Below are positions 16,104 to 24,764 of a stretch of DNA of 64,000 bases, in pieces. Source of the DNA: AC-49 sp963817035 (GTDB lineage Bacteria; Actinomycetota; Thermoleophilia; Solirubrobacterales; Solirubrobacteraceae). Both the position numbers and the translations under genes were made by a program. How positions within the stretch are numbered: position 1 is the stretch's first letter; every line of letters begins with the position of its first letter. The stretch is taken from NCBI GenBank assembly GCA_963817035.1, contig CAWFMM010000003.1, forward strand, positions 1,003,223 through 1,067,222, read 5' to 3'. Under the pieces are notes generated by a model. That model was not told the DNA's origin. It made no database searches and saw nothing but the letters and a program-made list of their open reading frames with translations.

Positions 16104-17420
16104 TCAGCCCAGCAGGAACGGGATCCGGGTTGCGACGACGAACACGGTGAACAGGACCGTCACTCCGCGCAGCGACCGGCTGGTGCCGACGGCGGCCAGC
16201 GGCAGCGCCCAGACGATGTACCAGGGCAGCAGCCATGTCGTCCCGATCAGCACCGCGAGCGTGGCCCAGCCCGCGGCGGCGATCCAGTCGTATCCGCGCC
16301 ATGCGATCCACAGCGCCCAGGCGACTCCCGCGAGCACGAACGCGTCGGCCAACAGGCGCGCGGTGTCGGTGAAGCGCAGCTGCCCGAAGACGTGATTGGA
16401 GACCTGCACCGGCACCGCGTGGGCGGCGACGTAGCTCGTCGCCGGCAACGTCTCGATGAAGCCGCCGCCGCCAAACGCGATCGCGGCGACCAGCGCGATG
16501 AACACGACCGCGACCACCGCGCCGGTCAGCCCGCGCCGGCGGTCCTGGCAGCCGATCAGCGCGAACGGCGCCATCACGCCCATCGAGATCTTCGCTCCGG
16601 CCGCGAGCGTGATCGCGGCCATGCCGCTGAGCTCGCGTTGGCGCAGGACGAGGCCGATCCCGATCAGCGCCGGAAGCATGATCAGCAGGTCGTTGTGACC
16701 GCCGCCGACCTCGAACACGAGCAGCGCCGGGTTGAGGCCGACGAACGCGATCGCCATCTTCGGATCGACGTCGCGAACCTGGGCCAGCCGCCAGACCAGC
16801 CCGCAGATCACAAGGCTCGCGGCGAAGGTGAGGATCTTGAACGTCCACACCATGCCGGCGATGCCGAGCGGGACCAGGGCGTAGGAGAAGACGGTGAACA
16901 GCGGTCCGTAGGCGGACTTGACGTTGTGCCACTGCAGCAGCGGGCGGATCTGATCGTGAGCGAGCGCGGCCGCCCAGCCGTGGGCGTAGGGGTCGGTGTG
17001 GTGCAGAACGCCCTCGCGGGCGAAGCCGACATAGCCGAGCACGTCGGAGGAGAACAGCGGCGGGCCGAGCAGGAAGACCGCGTTGGCGACGACGATCGCA
17101 GTGACGACGACGGGGGTGCGCACCGCGCTCACGCACGCCAGGGCGATCAGCCAGCAGACGGCCAGCGCGATCAGCACGCCGCCGAGGTCCTGCCACGTCG
17201 TCGGCTCCCCGAGGTTGAGGCCCTGAAGCGGCCCGGCGAGCCAGCCCGGGAACTGATGGCGGCCGGCGGGCACCAGGAACGACGGTGCCGCGGCGGCGTC
17301 GACGACGATCACGATCGAGGCGGCGATCAGGCCGAGCAGCGCAACGATGCCTGTCGTCTCGAGCAGCGCTGCGCGCCAGCCACGCCGGGCGATCGGGAGC
17401 GCTGCGGCGATTTCGGGCAC
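16104..17420 (-). CDS. GT-C membrane mannosyltransferase-like protein (GT87/MptB type)
   Basis: A 438-residue protein with 10-12 membrane helices. After the first long loop it has SSDVLGYVGFAREGVLHH and a DPYAHG then YGPLF pair, the signature of polyprenol-phosphate-dependent GT-C enzymes such as MptB and DUF2029 (GT87). Such enzymes transfer mannose from polyprenyl-phosphate mannose to lipoglycans at the outer membrane face. The Ppm-like gene at 11271 could supply the donor. Start is GTG 17420; 18 bp separate it from otsB, so it probably heads the otsB-GT4 operon. Confidence 0.8.
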   Translation of the reverse strand: MPEIAAALPIARRGWRAALLETTGIVALLGLIAASIVIVVDAAAAPSFLVPAGRHQFPGWLAGPLQGLNLGEPTTWQDLGGVLIALAVCWLIALACVSAVRTPVVVTAIVVANAVFLLGPPLFSSDVLGYVGFAREGVLHHTDPYAHGWAAALAHDQIRPLLQWHNVKSAYGPLFTVFSYALVPLGIAGMVWTFKILTFAASLVICGLVWRLAQVRDVDPKMAIAFVGLNPALLVFEVGGGHNDLLIMLPALIGIGLVLRQRELSGMAAITLAAGAKISMGVMAPFALIGCQDRRRGLTGAVVAVVFIALVAAIAFGGGGFIETLPATSYVAAHAVPVQVSNHVFGQLRFTDTARLLADAFVLAGVAWALWIAWRGYDWIAAAGWATLAVLIGTTWLLPWYIVWALPLAAVGTSRSLRGVTVLFTVFVVATRIPFLLG

Positions 17421-17445
17421 GCCCGAAGTGTGCCCGAGCGGGACG

Positions 17446-18336
17446 TCAGGCGGGCAGACCGTGTTCGAGCGCGCCCTTGACGGCGGCGTCGAGCGTGTTG
17501 AGGCGATAGAGCGTGAGCGCCTCGGCGCTGGCGAAGCGCCGGGGGTGGGCGGGCCCCGATTCCCCGTGGTGAAGCAGGACGCAGTGGGTCAGTTCGAGGC
17601 GGCGGGTGTCGTCGAGCCCGAGCTTTGCGGCGCGCTCGTCGAGCATCCGCACGCCGAGCGTGATGTGGCCGAGCATCCGCCCCTCGTCACTGACCGTGAT
17701 CTCGGCGCCGTAGGTGAACTCGCGGGTCTTGCCGAGATCGTGGACGAGGGCCGCGCAGATCAGCAGGTCCTGGCGCAGCCGCGGATGCAGGACGCAGGTC
17801 TCGAGCGCGAGCGTGGCCACGGCGACCGTGTGCTCGAGCAGGCCGCCGAGGTAGGCGTGGTGGCCGCCGCGCGTGCACGGTGCCTGCCGCCACTGCGCGC
17901 GCAGGTCGTCGTCACCGAGCAGCGCGTGCAGCAGCGCGGCGTAGCCCGGGTCGTGGACCTCGGCGGCCAGGTGCTCGAGGAAGCCGTCGAGCTCGTCGAG
18001 GTCGCGGTAGGCGACGGGCAGGAACTCGGCCGGGTCGGCCGCGACGCCCTCGGCGCGCGAGATCGCCCGCAGCTCGACCTGCAGCTCGTCTCGAAAGCGC
18101 TCGACTCGGCCGGTCACGCGCACGAGGTCGCCGCGATCGAAGCGACCGGCCAGCGTGTCGGCATCTCGGAACGCGCGCGCCTGCACGCTGCCGGTCTTGT
18201 CGCGCAGCTCGACCGCCAGGTAGGGGGCGCCGGCGCGCGTCGTCAGCCGATCCTTGCGCGTGCACGCGAACGTGCCGACGAGCTCCTGTCCGGGGCGCAG
18301 TGTGGCGATCGTCGGAAGTTCGGCGGTGGCGGCCAT
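17446..18336 (-). CDS. YhaM-family 3'-5' exoribonuclease (OB fold + HD), paralog A
   Basis: The 296-residue protein has an N-terminal OB fold (about 10-100; AVELRDKTGSVQARAFRD then LVRVTGRVERFRDELQVELR) and a C-terminal HD phosphohydrolase domain with HHAYLGGLLEHTVAV and LVHDLGKTREF supplying metal ligands. This layout is YhaM/CBF1, a Mn-dependent 3'-5' exoribonuclease in Firmicutes. The ATG at 18336 was chosen because the OB fold starts directly after it. A second paralog lies at 56210. Divergent from the PAC2 gene. RNA rather than DNA as substrate is taken from the family. Confidence 0.82.
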   Translation of the reverse strand: MAATAELPTIATLRPGQELVGTFACTRKDRLTTRAGAPYLAVELRDKTGSVQARAFRDADTLAGRFDRGDLVRVTGRVERFRDELQVELRAISRAEGVAADPAEFLPVAYRDLDELDGFLEHLAAEVHDPGYAALLHALLGDDDLRAQWRQAPCTRGGHHAYLGGLLEHTVAVATLALETCVLHPRLRQDLLICAALVHDLGKTREFTYGAEITVSDEGRMLGHITLGVRMLDERAAKLGLDDTRRLELTHCVLLHHGESGPAHPRRFASAEALTLYRLNTLDAAVKGALEHGLPA

Positions 18337-18420
18337 CGGCGACGTCGATGATCGGGGTTGGGCCGGATGGTCGAGCGCCCAGCGACCGGCGGGCGTCGGC
18401 CCATCCTGTACCGTGAACCC

Positions 18421-19290
18421 ATGCAGCCCCTGCTCTGGGATCGCCGTCCAGACGGCCTTCGCGCCCCCGCCCTGCTGTGCGCGTTCACCGGTTGGAACGA
18501 CGCCGGCGACGCCGCGTCGGCCGCGCTGAGCTTCATCGGGACGAGCCTCGGCGCGACGCGCTTCGCGCGGATCGATCCCGAGGAGTTCTTCGACTTCCAG
18601 GCGCAGCGGCCTCGGATCACGCTCACCGAGTCCCGGGTCCGCGAGATCGAGTGGCCGCAGGTCGAGGTCTTCGAGGCGCGCGTTCCGCGCGCGCACCGCG
18701 ACCTGATCCTGCTCCAGGGTCCCGAGCCATCGATGCGCTGGCGCACCTTCACCTCGCTGATCGTCGATCTCGCCGAGGCGCTCGGCGTGCAGGTCGTGAT
18801 CACGCTCGGCGCGCTGCTCGCCGACGTGCCCCACACGATGCCCGTCCACGTGACCGGGATCACCTCCGACGAGTCGCTCGTCGGGCGGCTGGATCTGCGG
18901 ATGAGCAGCTCGTACGAGGGCCCGACCGGAATCACCGGCGTCCTGCACGCCGCGTGTGCCGAGGCTGGACTGCCGTCGGCCGGGCTCTGGGCGAGCGTGC
19001 CGCACTACGTCGCCGCCGCGCCGAACCCCAAGGCGGCGTTGGCACTGGTCCGCAAGGTCGAAGGCCTGGTCGGGATCGCCGTCGACGCGACCGAGCTCGA
19101 GACCGCGTCGGCTGAGTACGAGCGCCAGGTCGGGCTCGCGGTGCAATCAGACCCCGAGGTCCAGGCGTTCGTGGAGCGATTGGAGCAGGCGGCCGAGGAC
19201 GAGGGCGACCCGACGGAGCTGCCGTCGGGCGACCTGTTGGCGCGGGAGTTCCAGCGATTCTTGCGCCAGCGCGGCGACGACGAGTCGTAG
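18421..19290 (+). CDS. PAC2-family protein
   Basis: A 289-residue member of the PAC2 (proteasome assembly chaperone 2-like) family, with the opening PALLCAFTGWNDAGDAAS, the core strand-loop VVITLGALLADVPHT and GITSDESL. Actinobacteria carry one or two such proteins; their role, possibly in proteasome-linked turnover, is not settled. ATG 18421 is preceded by TACCGT with a 6-nt gap, which I take as a leaderless promoter and which decides the start. It converges on the helicase-nuclease gene with 23 bp between stops. Confidence 0.88.
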   Translation: MQPLLWDRRPDGLRAPALLCAFTGWNDAGDAASAALSFIGTSLGATRFARIDPEEFFDFQAQRPRITLTESRVREIEWPQVEVFEARVPRAHRDLILLQGPEPSMRWRTFTSLIVDLAEALGVQVVITLGALLADVPHTMPVHVTGITSDESLVGRLDLRMSSSYEGPTGITGVLHAACAEAGLPSAGLWASVPHYVAAAPNPKAALALVRKVEGLVGIAVDATELETASAEYERQVGLAVQSDPEVQAFVERLEQAAEDEGDPTELPSGDLLAREFQRFLRQRGDDES

Positions 19291-19313
19291 AACCCGGCAC
19301 GCCAAAACACGCC

Positions 19314-22300
19314 CTACCGCTCGGCCGCCGGGCACACGATCCGGTAGTCGCACATCGAGCACGCGGGGTAGGACGGGGTCGGCTCGAAGCCCTGGCCGAG
19401 GATGCCGCCGGCGACTTCGGCGACCGTTTCGGTGATCCAGTCGCGGTCGATCTCGGCGGTCGGGACGGGAACCTTCTGGTCGTCGAGGACGTAGTGGTAG
19501 CTCTGGCGGTGGGCATCGATGTCCCACGCCTCGCGTGACGCGACGGCGTACAACGACAGCTGAACGTCGTCGCGCAGCTGCGCCGCCGACTTCGGCCGTC
19601 CGGTCTTGTAGTCGATCAGCTCGTAGCCGCCGTCGGGCAGGCGGTCGACGCGGTCGACGCGGCCCCGCAGCGTGTGGCGGCCGAGGCGGAACTGGAAGGC
19701 GCGCTCGAGCCAGATCGGCTCGGTCTCCTCTTCGACGAACCGCTCGTGGTAGCGGCGCAGCGCGGCGTCGGCCTTGCCGCGCAGCTGGCGCTCCTCCTCG
19801 CTGCCGCCGAGCCCGCTGCGTCGCCAGCTCACTTCGAGCAGGCCGAGGAGATCGTCGAGCGAGCGCGCCCGGTGTTCGCCCGGCGCGCCGCCGTCGGCGT
19901 GGTAGCGCTCGAGCACCTGGTGCACGACGATCCCGAAGCGCTGGTAGACCGTCGGCTCGCTCGGGATCCGAAAGACGCGGGCGAACTTGTACTTCAGGGG
20001 ACAGGTCCGGTAGGTGTCGATGTCCGATGCGCTCAGCGCAAGTCCCTCGCCGCGGCGGGGCAGGAACGCCTCCAGCGACGGCTCGTCGCGCGCCGCGACC
20101 ACCGCCGTGCGGGCGCGCAGGTCGGCATCGGCGCCGAGCAGCACGTCGTCGAGCGGGCTCGTCTCGAGGATCTCGCGCTGCTGCGATGTCGCGGCCTGGA
20201 GGATCGAGGCGTTGATCTGTGGCAGTGCTTCCTCGATCGTCTGGCTCTCAGGCAGCGCGAGCAGCGCCGCGAGCTTGACGAGTTCGAGATAGCGAACGGC
20301 GCCGTGGGCGACGTCGACGTCGGTGTCGAGCCGCAGCTCGCCGAGGCGGGCGCCGACGCGCGGGATGCCGGCGATCAGCTCGTCGCGCAGCGCGGTGAAC
20401 GTCGCGTGCAGGGTCTCGTCAGGCCCGAACAGCTCCTCGTCGCGCAGCTCCCACTGCGCGCCGAGCGCGACTCGTGCCTCCTCGGCGAACGGCGACGGCT
20501 GCTGCGGCGCGCCGCGCTCGGCGCGCGCGCTGTACGCCAGCGTCAACGTGCTGCGTGCCCGCGTCATCGCGACGTGCATCAGTCGACGCATCCCGGCCAG
20601 GTGGGCGTCGCGCGTGTCGGGCGGCAGCTCCTCGGCGAGCAACGCGTCGGGGATTGGGTCAGCGAGCACCCGCCGGGCGCCGGGCATCCGCGAGGAGTGC
20701 AGGCCGCAGACGAAGATGTGGTCGAACTCCAACCCTTTGGCCGCGTGCATCGCCATCACCGCGACCGCGTCGGGGTGGGCCTCGCGGTCGGGTTCCTCCT
20801 CGCGCAGCCCCGCCTCGGCGACCGCGCCGATGTAGCGGGCGAACTCGCGCGCCGTGGCCTGCGGGGCGCGGCGCGCGAAGGCGGCGGCGAGCTCGGTCAG
20901 CCGCGACAGTCCGCGCAGGCGTTCGACGACGTCGGCCTGGGCGGCGAACAGCTGCTGACGGCGCAGGCCGAGGCGCTCGATCAGCCGGTGGACGTAGAGA
21001 TCGGGGCGCGACGAGTCGAGTGCCGCCTCGGCAGCCCGATGGAGCTTGAGGAACTGGAGGATCCGCTCGCGCGCCTCGGGCGGGATCTGCGGTGACTCGG
21101 TCGCCGCGACGAGCGCGCCGACCATGTCGAGCTTGCGTCGCCGTGCGATCTGGATGCATCGCGCGAGGTCGATCGAACGCAGGCCGATCGGAGCGCGGGC
21201 CAGCGCGCGGACGACCGCGCCGGCGTCGCCGGGATCGACGAGCAGCCGCAGCCACGCCAACACGTCGCGGACCTCGGCGCGCTGGAAGAACGCCGCGGCG
21301 CCGACCAACCGAAACGGCACCGCGCGCTCCTGTAACGCGAGCCCGAGCGCCTGTCCCTCACCGCGGACCGAGCGCACGAGCACGGCGATCCGCTCGGGCC
21401 GCTGACCGGCGCGGATCAGCCGCCCGATCTCGGCCGCGACGGCCTGGGCCTGGGCCCGCTCGCTCGTGCAGTTCCAGAACGCGACACCGCCGCCCGGCGT
21501 GCCGGTCAGCGGCTTGTCGATGCGCTCGGCGTTGGGAGCGATGACCGCGTGGGCGGCGTCGAGGATCCGCTGCGGACAGCGGATCGATCGCTCGAGCACG
21601 AGCGTCGTCGCGCCGTCGTGGCGGACCTGGAAGTCGCGCAGGTTGCGCGTCGACGCGCCGCGCATGCGGTGCAGCGACTGGTCGTCGTCGCCCGTCGCGG
21701 TGATCGCGCCGGTGTCGCCGGCCAGCGTCCCGAGCAGCCGGACCTGGGCGAGGCTCAAGTCCTGGAGCTCGTCGACGAGAACGTGCGCGTGGCGAGCCGC
21801 GGTGCGCTCGCGGACGTCGCCGCGCTCGTCGAGCAGGCGCTGGGTGCGCAGGACGAGGTCGCCGGTGTCGAGCAGCCCCTGCTCGGTCAGCAACCGGTCG
21901 TGGGCGTGATAGAGCCCGGCGAACTCGCGCTCGCGATCGGCGTGGGCGTCGTCGGCCGGCAGCGCCGCGGCCCACTCGCCGAAGCGCTGCGCGGTGACCA
22001 GCTCGTCCTTGAGCCGGTCGATGCGCGAGACGACGCCGGCGAGCATCGCCGCCGGGTCGCCGCTGAAGTCGTGGCTGCGGATCACGAGGTCGTCGACGCG
22101 TGCGAGCAGCATCGCGAGGCGGTCGGCGGTGGTGGCGGGGGCGACGAACGGGTCGAGGTCGGCCTCCAGCGCCTCGTCGCGCAGCAGCCGCGCACAGAAG
22201 CCGGGAACCGTCGTGACGTGGAGCTCCTCGAACGCGCGGTCGCCGAGGCGATCCTCGATCCGGACGCGCAGATCGTCGGCCGCGCCCGGCGAGAGCGTCA

Positions 22301-22454
22301 GGACGAGGATCGCCTCGGCCACCATCCCCGACGCGACGAGCCATGCGAAGCGTTCGACGAGCAGCGTCGTCTTGCCCGTTCCGGCGCCGCCGAGGACGAG
22401 CAGCGGCCCGCCCGAATGGCTGACGGCGGTCTGGAACGGGTCCGGATCGGGCAC
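19314..22454 (-). CDS. UvrD-family helicase fused to RecB-type Fe-S nuclease domain
   Basis: A 1046-residue SF1A helicase-nuclease. Walker A is GGAGTGKTT (22-30), motif II is VLVDELQD, motif III GDDDQSLHRMRG, and MAMHAAKGLEFDHIFVCGL plus VAMTRARSTL give motifs V-VI. The C-terminal PD-(D/E)XK nuclease has LIDYKTGRPKSAAQ and the four-Cys iron staple Cys818 with Cys1032, Cys1035 and Cys1041, as in AddB, AdnB and Cas4. This fits an AdnB-like or RecB-like end-processing repair enzyme acting without an adjacent AdnA partner. Start is GTG 22454, 6 nt after TATCCT. In Mycobacterium a UvrD helicase also lies near a DUF2342 gene. Confidence 0.92.
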   Translation of the reverse strand: MPDPDPFQTAVSHSGGPLLVLGGAGTGKTTLLVERFAWLVASGMVAEAILVLTLSPGAADDLRVRIEDRLGDRAFEELHVTTVPGFCARLLRDEALEADLDPFVAPATTADRLAMLLARVDDLVIRSHDFSGDPAAMLAGVVSRIDRLKDELVTAQRFGEWAAALPADDAHADREREFAGLYHAHDRLLTEQGLLDTGDLVLRTQRLLDERGDVRERTAARHAHVLVDELQDLSLAQVRLLGTLAGDTGAITATGDDDQSLHRMRGASTRNLRDFQVRHDGATTLVLERSIRCPQRILDAAHAVIAPNAERIDKPLTGTPGGGVAFWNCTSERAQAQAVAAEIGRLIRAGQRPERIAVLVRSVRGEGQALGLALQERAVPFRLVGAAAFFQRAEVRDVLAWLRLLVDPGDAGAVVRALARAPIGLRSIDLARCIQIARRRKLDMVGALVAATESPQIPPEARERILQFLKLHRAAEAALDSSRPDLYVHRLIERLGLRRQQLFAAQADVVERLRGLSRLTELAAAFARRAPQATAREFARYIGAVAEAGLREEEPDREAHPDAVAVMAMHAAKGLEFDHIFVCGLHSSRMPGARRVLADPIPDALLAEELPPDTRDAHLAGMRRLMHVAMTRARSTLTLAYSARAERGAPQQPSPFAEEARVALGAQWELRDEELFGPDETLHATFTALRDELIAGIPRVGARLGELRLDTDVDVAHGAVRYLELVKLAALLALPESQTIEEALPQINASILQAATSQQREILETSPLDDVLLGADADLRARTAVVAARDEPSLEAFLPRRGEGLALSASDIDTYRTCPLKYKFARVFRIPSEPTVYQRFGIVVHQVLERYHADGGAPGEHRARSLDDLLGLLEVSWRRSGLGGSEEERQLRGKADAALRRYHERFVEEETEPIWLERAFQFRLGRHTLRGRVDRVDRLPDGGYELIDYKTGRPKSAAQLRDDVQLSLYAVASREAWDIDAHRQSYHYVLDDQKVPVPTAEIDRDWITETVAEVAGGILGQGFEPTPSYPACSMCDYRIVCPAAER

Positions 22455-22539
22455 CTACCTAGGATATGTCCCTGATGGCGACCCCGACCGAGCTGCTTGA
22501 CCCGGGTTCCCTCGCTCGTCTGGCCTGGGTGCCGTCGGC

Positions 22540-23580
22540 ATGAGCGGCGTCGACTGGAAGCTTGCCGCGACGGTCGCCGGACGGCTCGCCGGATCGCCGC
22601 CCGCGCGGGAGCTGCCGGGCAATCTCTCGGAGCGCTGCGACCGCGCCCAGGAGCTCGTCGTGCGCTACACGCAGCTGCAGCCGACGAGCCCCCCACCGTC
22701 GCCTGAGGCGATCGACCGACCGCAGTGGATCGACGCCAACCTGCGCTCGTTCAAGGCGACGCTCGACCCGGTCGTCGACCGCGCCGGCACGGGCCTCGGC
22801 CCGGCGACCGCGCCGATCGCGATCGCCGCCACGGCGCTGATCTCGGCCGAGGTCGGCGCGATCACCGGCTACCTGTCACGCCGCGTGCTCGGCCAGTACG
22901 AGCTTGCCTTGCTCGACCCGACCGCCGGCGCACGGCTGCTGTTCGTCGCACCCAATCTCGAGGACGCCGCGCGCGGCCTCGGCGCCGATCGCGGCGCGCT
23001 GCTCGACTGGGTCGCGTTCCACGAGGTCACCCACGTCGTCCAGTTCACCGGCGTGCCGTGGCTGCGCGATCACCTGGCGGGAATGCTGCGCGAGTTGCTC
23101 GCCTCGCTCGAGGTCTCGATCGACTGGCGCGGGATGATCCGGATGCCGCGGCGCGCGGACCTGCGCGAGCTGCGTGACGCGCTGCGCGACGGCGGGCCGC
23201 TCGCCGTCGTGGCCGGCCCCGAGCGCCGCGCGCTGCTCGACCGCGTCCAGGCGACGATGGCGATGGTCGAAGGCCACGCCGAGCACGTGATGGATGCGGT
23301 CGGCGAAGAGGTCCTGCCCGACCTTCCGTCGCTGCGCAAGGCCCTGCAACGCCGCCGGGGTGATCGCCCACCGCTGATGCGGCTGCTCGAGAAGGTCCTC
23401 GGCCTGGAGATGAAGATGGCCCAGTACGAGGTCGGCAAGTCCTTCTGCGACGAGATCGTCTCCCGCGAGGGCGTCGCACGGCTCAACGACGCGTGGTCGG
23501 CGCCCGAGCTGCTGCCGACCCCGGCCGAGCTCAAGGACCCGGGCGCCTGGCTCGTGCGCACCGGCCGCGCCGCTGCCTGA
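22540..23580 (+). CDS. DUF2342 zinc-dependent metalloprotease-like protein
   Basis: A 346-residue zincin-like protein with the HExxH motif HEVTH (161-165) in DWVAFHEVTHVVQFTGVPW; a later Glu in AMVEGHAEHVMD (about 246) is the probable third ligand. The family (DUF2342, putative hydrolase, linked in some annotations to coenzyme F420 biosynthesis) is nearly confined to Actinobacteria. No signal peptide is seen, so it is cytoplasmic. It is divergent from the helicase-nuclease gene, with 85 bp between. Peptidase activity has not been shown for the family as far as I know. Confidence 0.85.
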   Translation: MSGVDWKLAATVAGRLAGSPPARELPGNLSERCDRAQELVVRYTQLQPTSPPPSPEAIDRPQWIDANLRSFKATLDPVVDRAGTGLGPATAPIAIAATALISAEVGAITGYLSRRVLGQYELALLDPTAGARLLFVAPNLEDAARGLGADRGALLDWVAFHEVTHVVQFTGVPWLRDHLAGMLRELLASLEVSIDWRGMIRMPRRADLRELRDALRDGGPLAVVAGPERRALLDRVQATMAMVEGHAEHVMDAVGEEVLPDLPSLRKALQRRRGDRPPLMRLLEKVLGLEMKMAQYEVGKSFCDEIVSREGVARLNDAWSAPELLPTPAELKDPGAWLVRTGRAAA

Positions 23581-23650
23581 CCCCGGTTCGGTCCGCGTGA
23601 GAACATCCGTTCGTCCGTGTAACCCCCGGCCGCCGGCGGTTTACAAACAG

Positions 23651-23679
23651 GTGTTCGACGGTATGACATGATCGAACAC
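23651..23679. promoter_or_regulatory. inverted repeat GTGTTCGA-N13-TCGAACAC before the phasin-like gene
   Basis: The 8-bp arms 23651-23658 and 23672-23679 are exact reverse complements, 41 bp before the ATG. A third GAACAC follows at 23684-23689. The half-sites resemble actinobacterial LexA sites (TCGAAC-N4-GTTCGA) but in the opposite order and with a long centre, so I do not call a LexA box. It could be an operator for an unidentified dimeric regulator. Confidence 0.45.
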
Positions 23680-23719
23680 GTTACGAACACGCCTTCAACC
23701 CGAACGAACGGGAGACCAC

Positions 23720-24220
23720 ATGGCCGAGACTCAGACCACCAAGCCCAAGCCCAAGCGCGCGACCACCGCGAAGAAGGCAGCCCCGAAGGCTTCCGCCGCC
23801 CCCAAGCCCGCTCCCGCGAGCACGCCGGTGCAGCGCCTCCAGGACATCGCCGAGAAGGCCGTTCTGGTCCAGGTCGGCGCCGCGTTGATCGCGCGTGACC
23901 ACGTCATCGAGGCCTTCACCTCCATCGCCGGCACCGACGTCAAGACCGCCGAGCGCCGTGGCGTCACCGCGCGCACGCACATGGAGGGCCGCGTGCGCAA
24001 GACGCGCACGCTCGTTGAGAAGGAGCTCCGCACGCGCCGCTCCACGCTGACCACTCAGGCTCGCAAGCGCGTTGAGCACGACGTCAGCGCGCTGCGCGCC
24101 GACTTCGACGCCCGTACCTCGTCGAGCCGTGCCGCCGTCGACCAGATCGTCGAGACCGGTAAGACGGTCGGCTCCAAGGTCGCCAGCCGCGTGCCGAAGG
24201 TTCCGACCCCGAGCCTGTAG
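23720..24220 (+). CDS. phasin-like / HBHA-like helical protein with Lys-Ala-rich N-terminus
   Basis: A 166-residue protein. Residues 5-40 are Lys-Ala-Pro-rich (TTAKKAAPKASAAPKPAPAS), then a hydrophobic-amphipathic helix (VLVQVGAALIARDHVIEAF) and a long charged coiled coil to about residue 150. The shape recalls phasins on polymer granules and the mycobacterial heparin-binding haemagglutinin, whose lysine repeats are C-terminal rather than N-terminal as here. The basic tail might instead bind nucleic acid. GGGAGA is the SD. A strong terminator follows, so it is probably monocistronic and well expressed. Confidence 0.6.
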   Translation: MAETQTTKPKPKRATTAKKAAPKASAAPKPAPASTPVQRLQDIAEKAVLVQVGAALIARDHVIEAFTSIAGTDVKTAERRGVTARTHMEGRVRKTRTLVEKELRTRRSTLTTQARKRVEHDVSALRADFDARTSSSRAAVDQIVETGKTVGSKVASRVPKVPTPSL

Positions 24221-24240
24221 TCCGCGACAGACATCGTCAC

Positions 24241-24274
24241 CGCAACGGGCCGCTCATCGAGCGGCCCGTTTGCG
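24241..24274. terminator. bidirectional intrinsic terminator
   Basis: The stem pairs ACGGGCCGCT with AGCGGCCCGT around the loop CATCG and is followed by TT on the plus strand. It lies between the convergent phasin-like and MOSC genes and can serve both. Confidence 0.8.
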
Positions 24275-24278
24275 TCGC

Positions 24279-24713
24279 TCACTCCACGACGATCTCGTCG
24301 CCGACCGCGATCTCGCCGTCGGTCAGCACGTCGGCGCGCAGACCGCCGGAGTAGGCGAGCTCGCGCAGGATCCCCGGCCGCGTGCGGCGCTGGAGCAAGG
24401 CACATGGCGGGCAGTCGCGCGCTCCGTAGCAACGCACCTCGCCGATGCTGAAGTGCTTGCCGATCAGAGCGGTCAGGTCGACGCCGCGGGTGATCAGGTT
24501 GCGTCCCGATTGCGCGCCGCTGATCGCAGCCTGTTCGAGCACTTCGGCATCGACCAGCGTCAGGTCGCGCCCGCCGCGCCCGCCGTCGGAGTAGGTGCCG
24601 GTCTCGTCGTGGTAGCGGTCGCCGCGCAACCCCAGCCCCGCCTCGGCCCGCGCGCGCTCGACGACGACGTCCTCGCCGCCGGCCGTCGCCCGGATGACGA
24701 TCTGCTCGATCAC
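24279..24713 (-). CDS. MOSC-domain protein
   Basis: A 144-residue single-domain MOSC protein. GLRGDRYHDETGTYS and RDLTLVDAE match the family start, and ITRGVDLTALIGKHFSIGEVR the middle. The cluster CYGARDCPPC carries three cysteines, the region where MOSC proteins hold the conserved Cys thought to bind sulfide or molybdenum cofactor. Relatives include YiiM and mARC, which reduce N-hydroxylated compounds using molybdenum cofactor. No other cofactor genes are near. Divergent from mrp. Confidence 0.82.
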   Translation of the reverse strand: MIEQIVIRATAGGEDVVVERARAEAGLGLRGDRYHDETGTYSDGGRGGRDLTLVDAEVLEQAAISGAQSGRNLITRGVDLTALIGKHFSIGEVRCYGARDCPPCALLQRRTRPGILRELAYSGGLRADVLTDGEIAVGDEIVVE

Positions 24714-24764
24714 CGCGGTTCCAATCTACCCATGGACGCCCCGCGCGTTTGCGACAATGCTCGG

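Noticed and set aside
23651..23679. LexA/SOS box
   Set aside because: The half-sites are in reversed order (GTTCGA before TCGAAC) and the centre is 13 nt, not 4.
23720..24220. Histone-like HU or Lsr2 protein
   Set aside because: The Lys-Ala tail is suggestive, but no HU or Lsr2 fold signature follows; the rest is a long coiled coil more like phasins.
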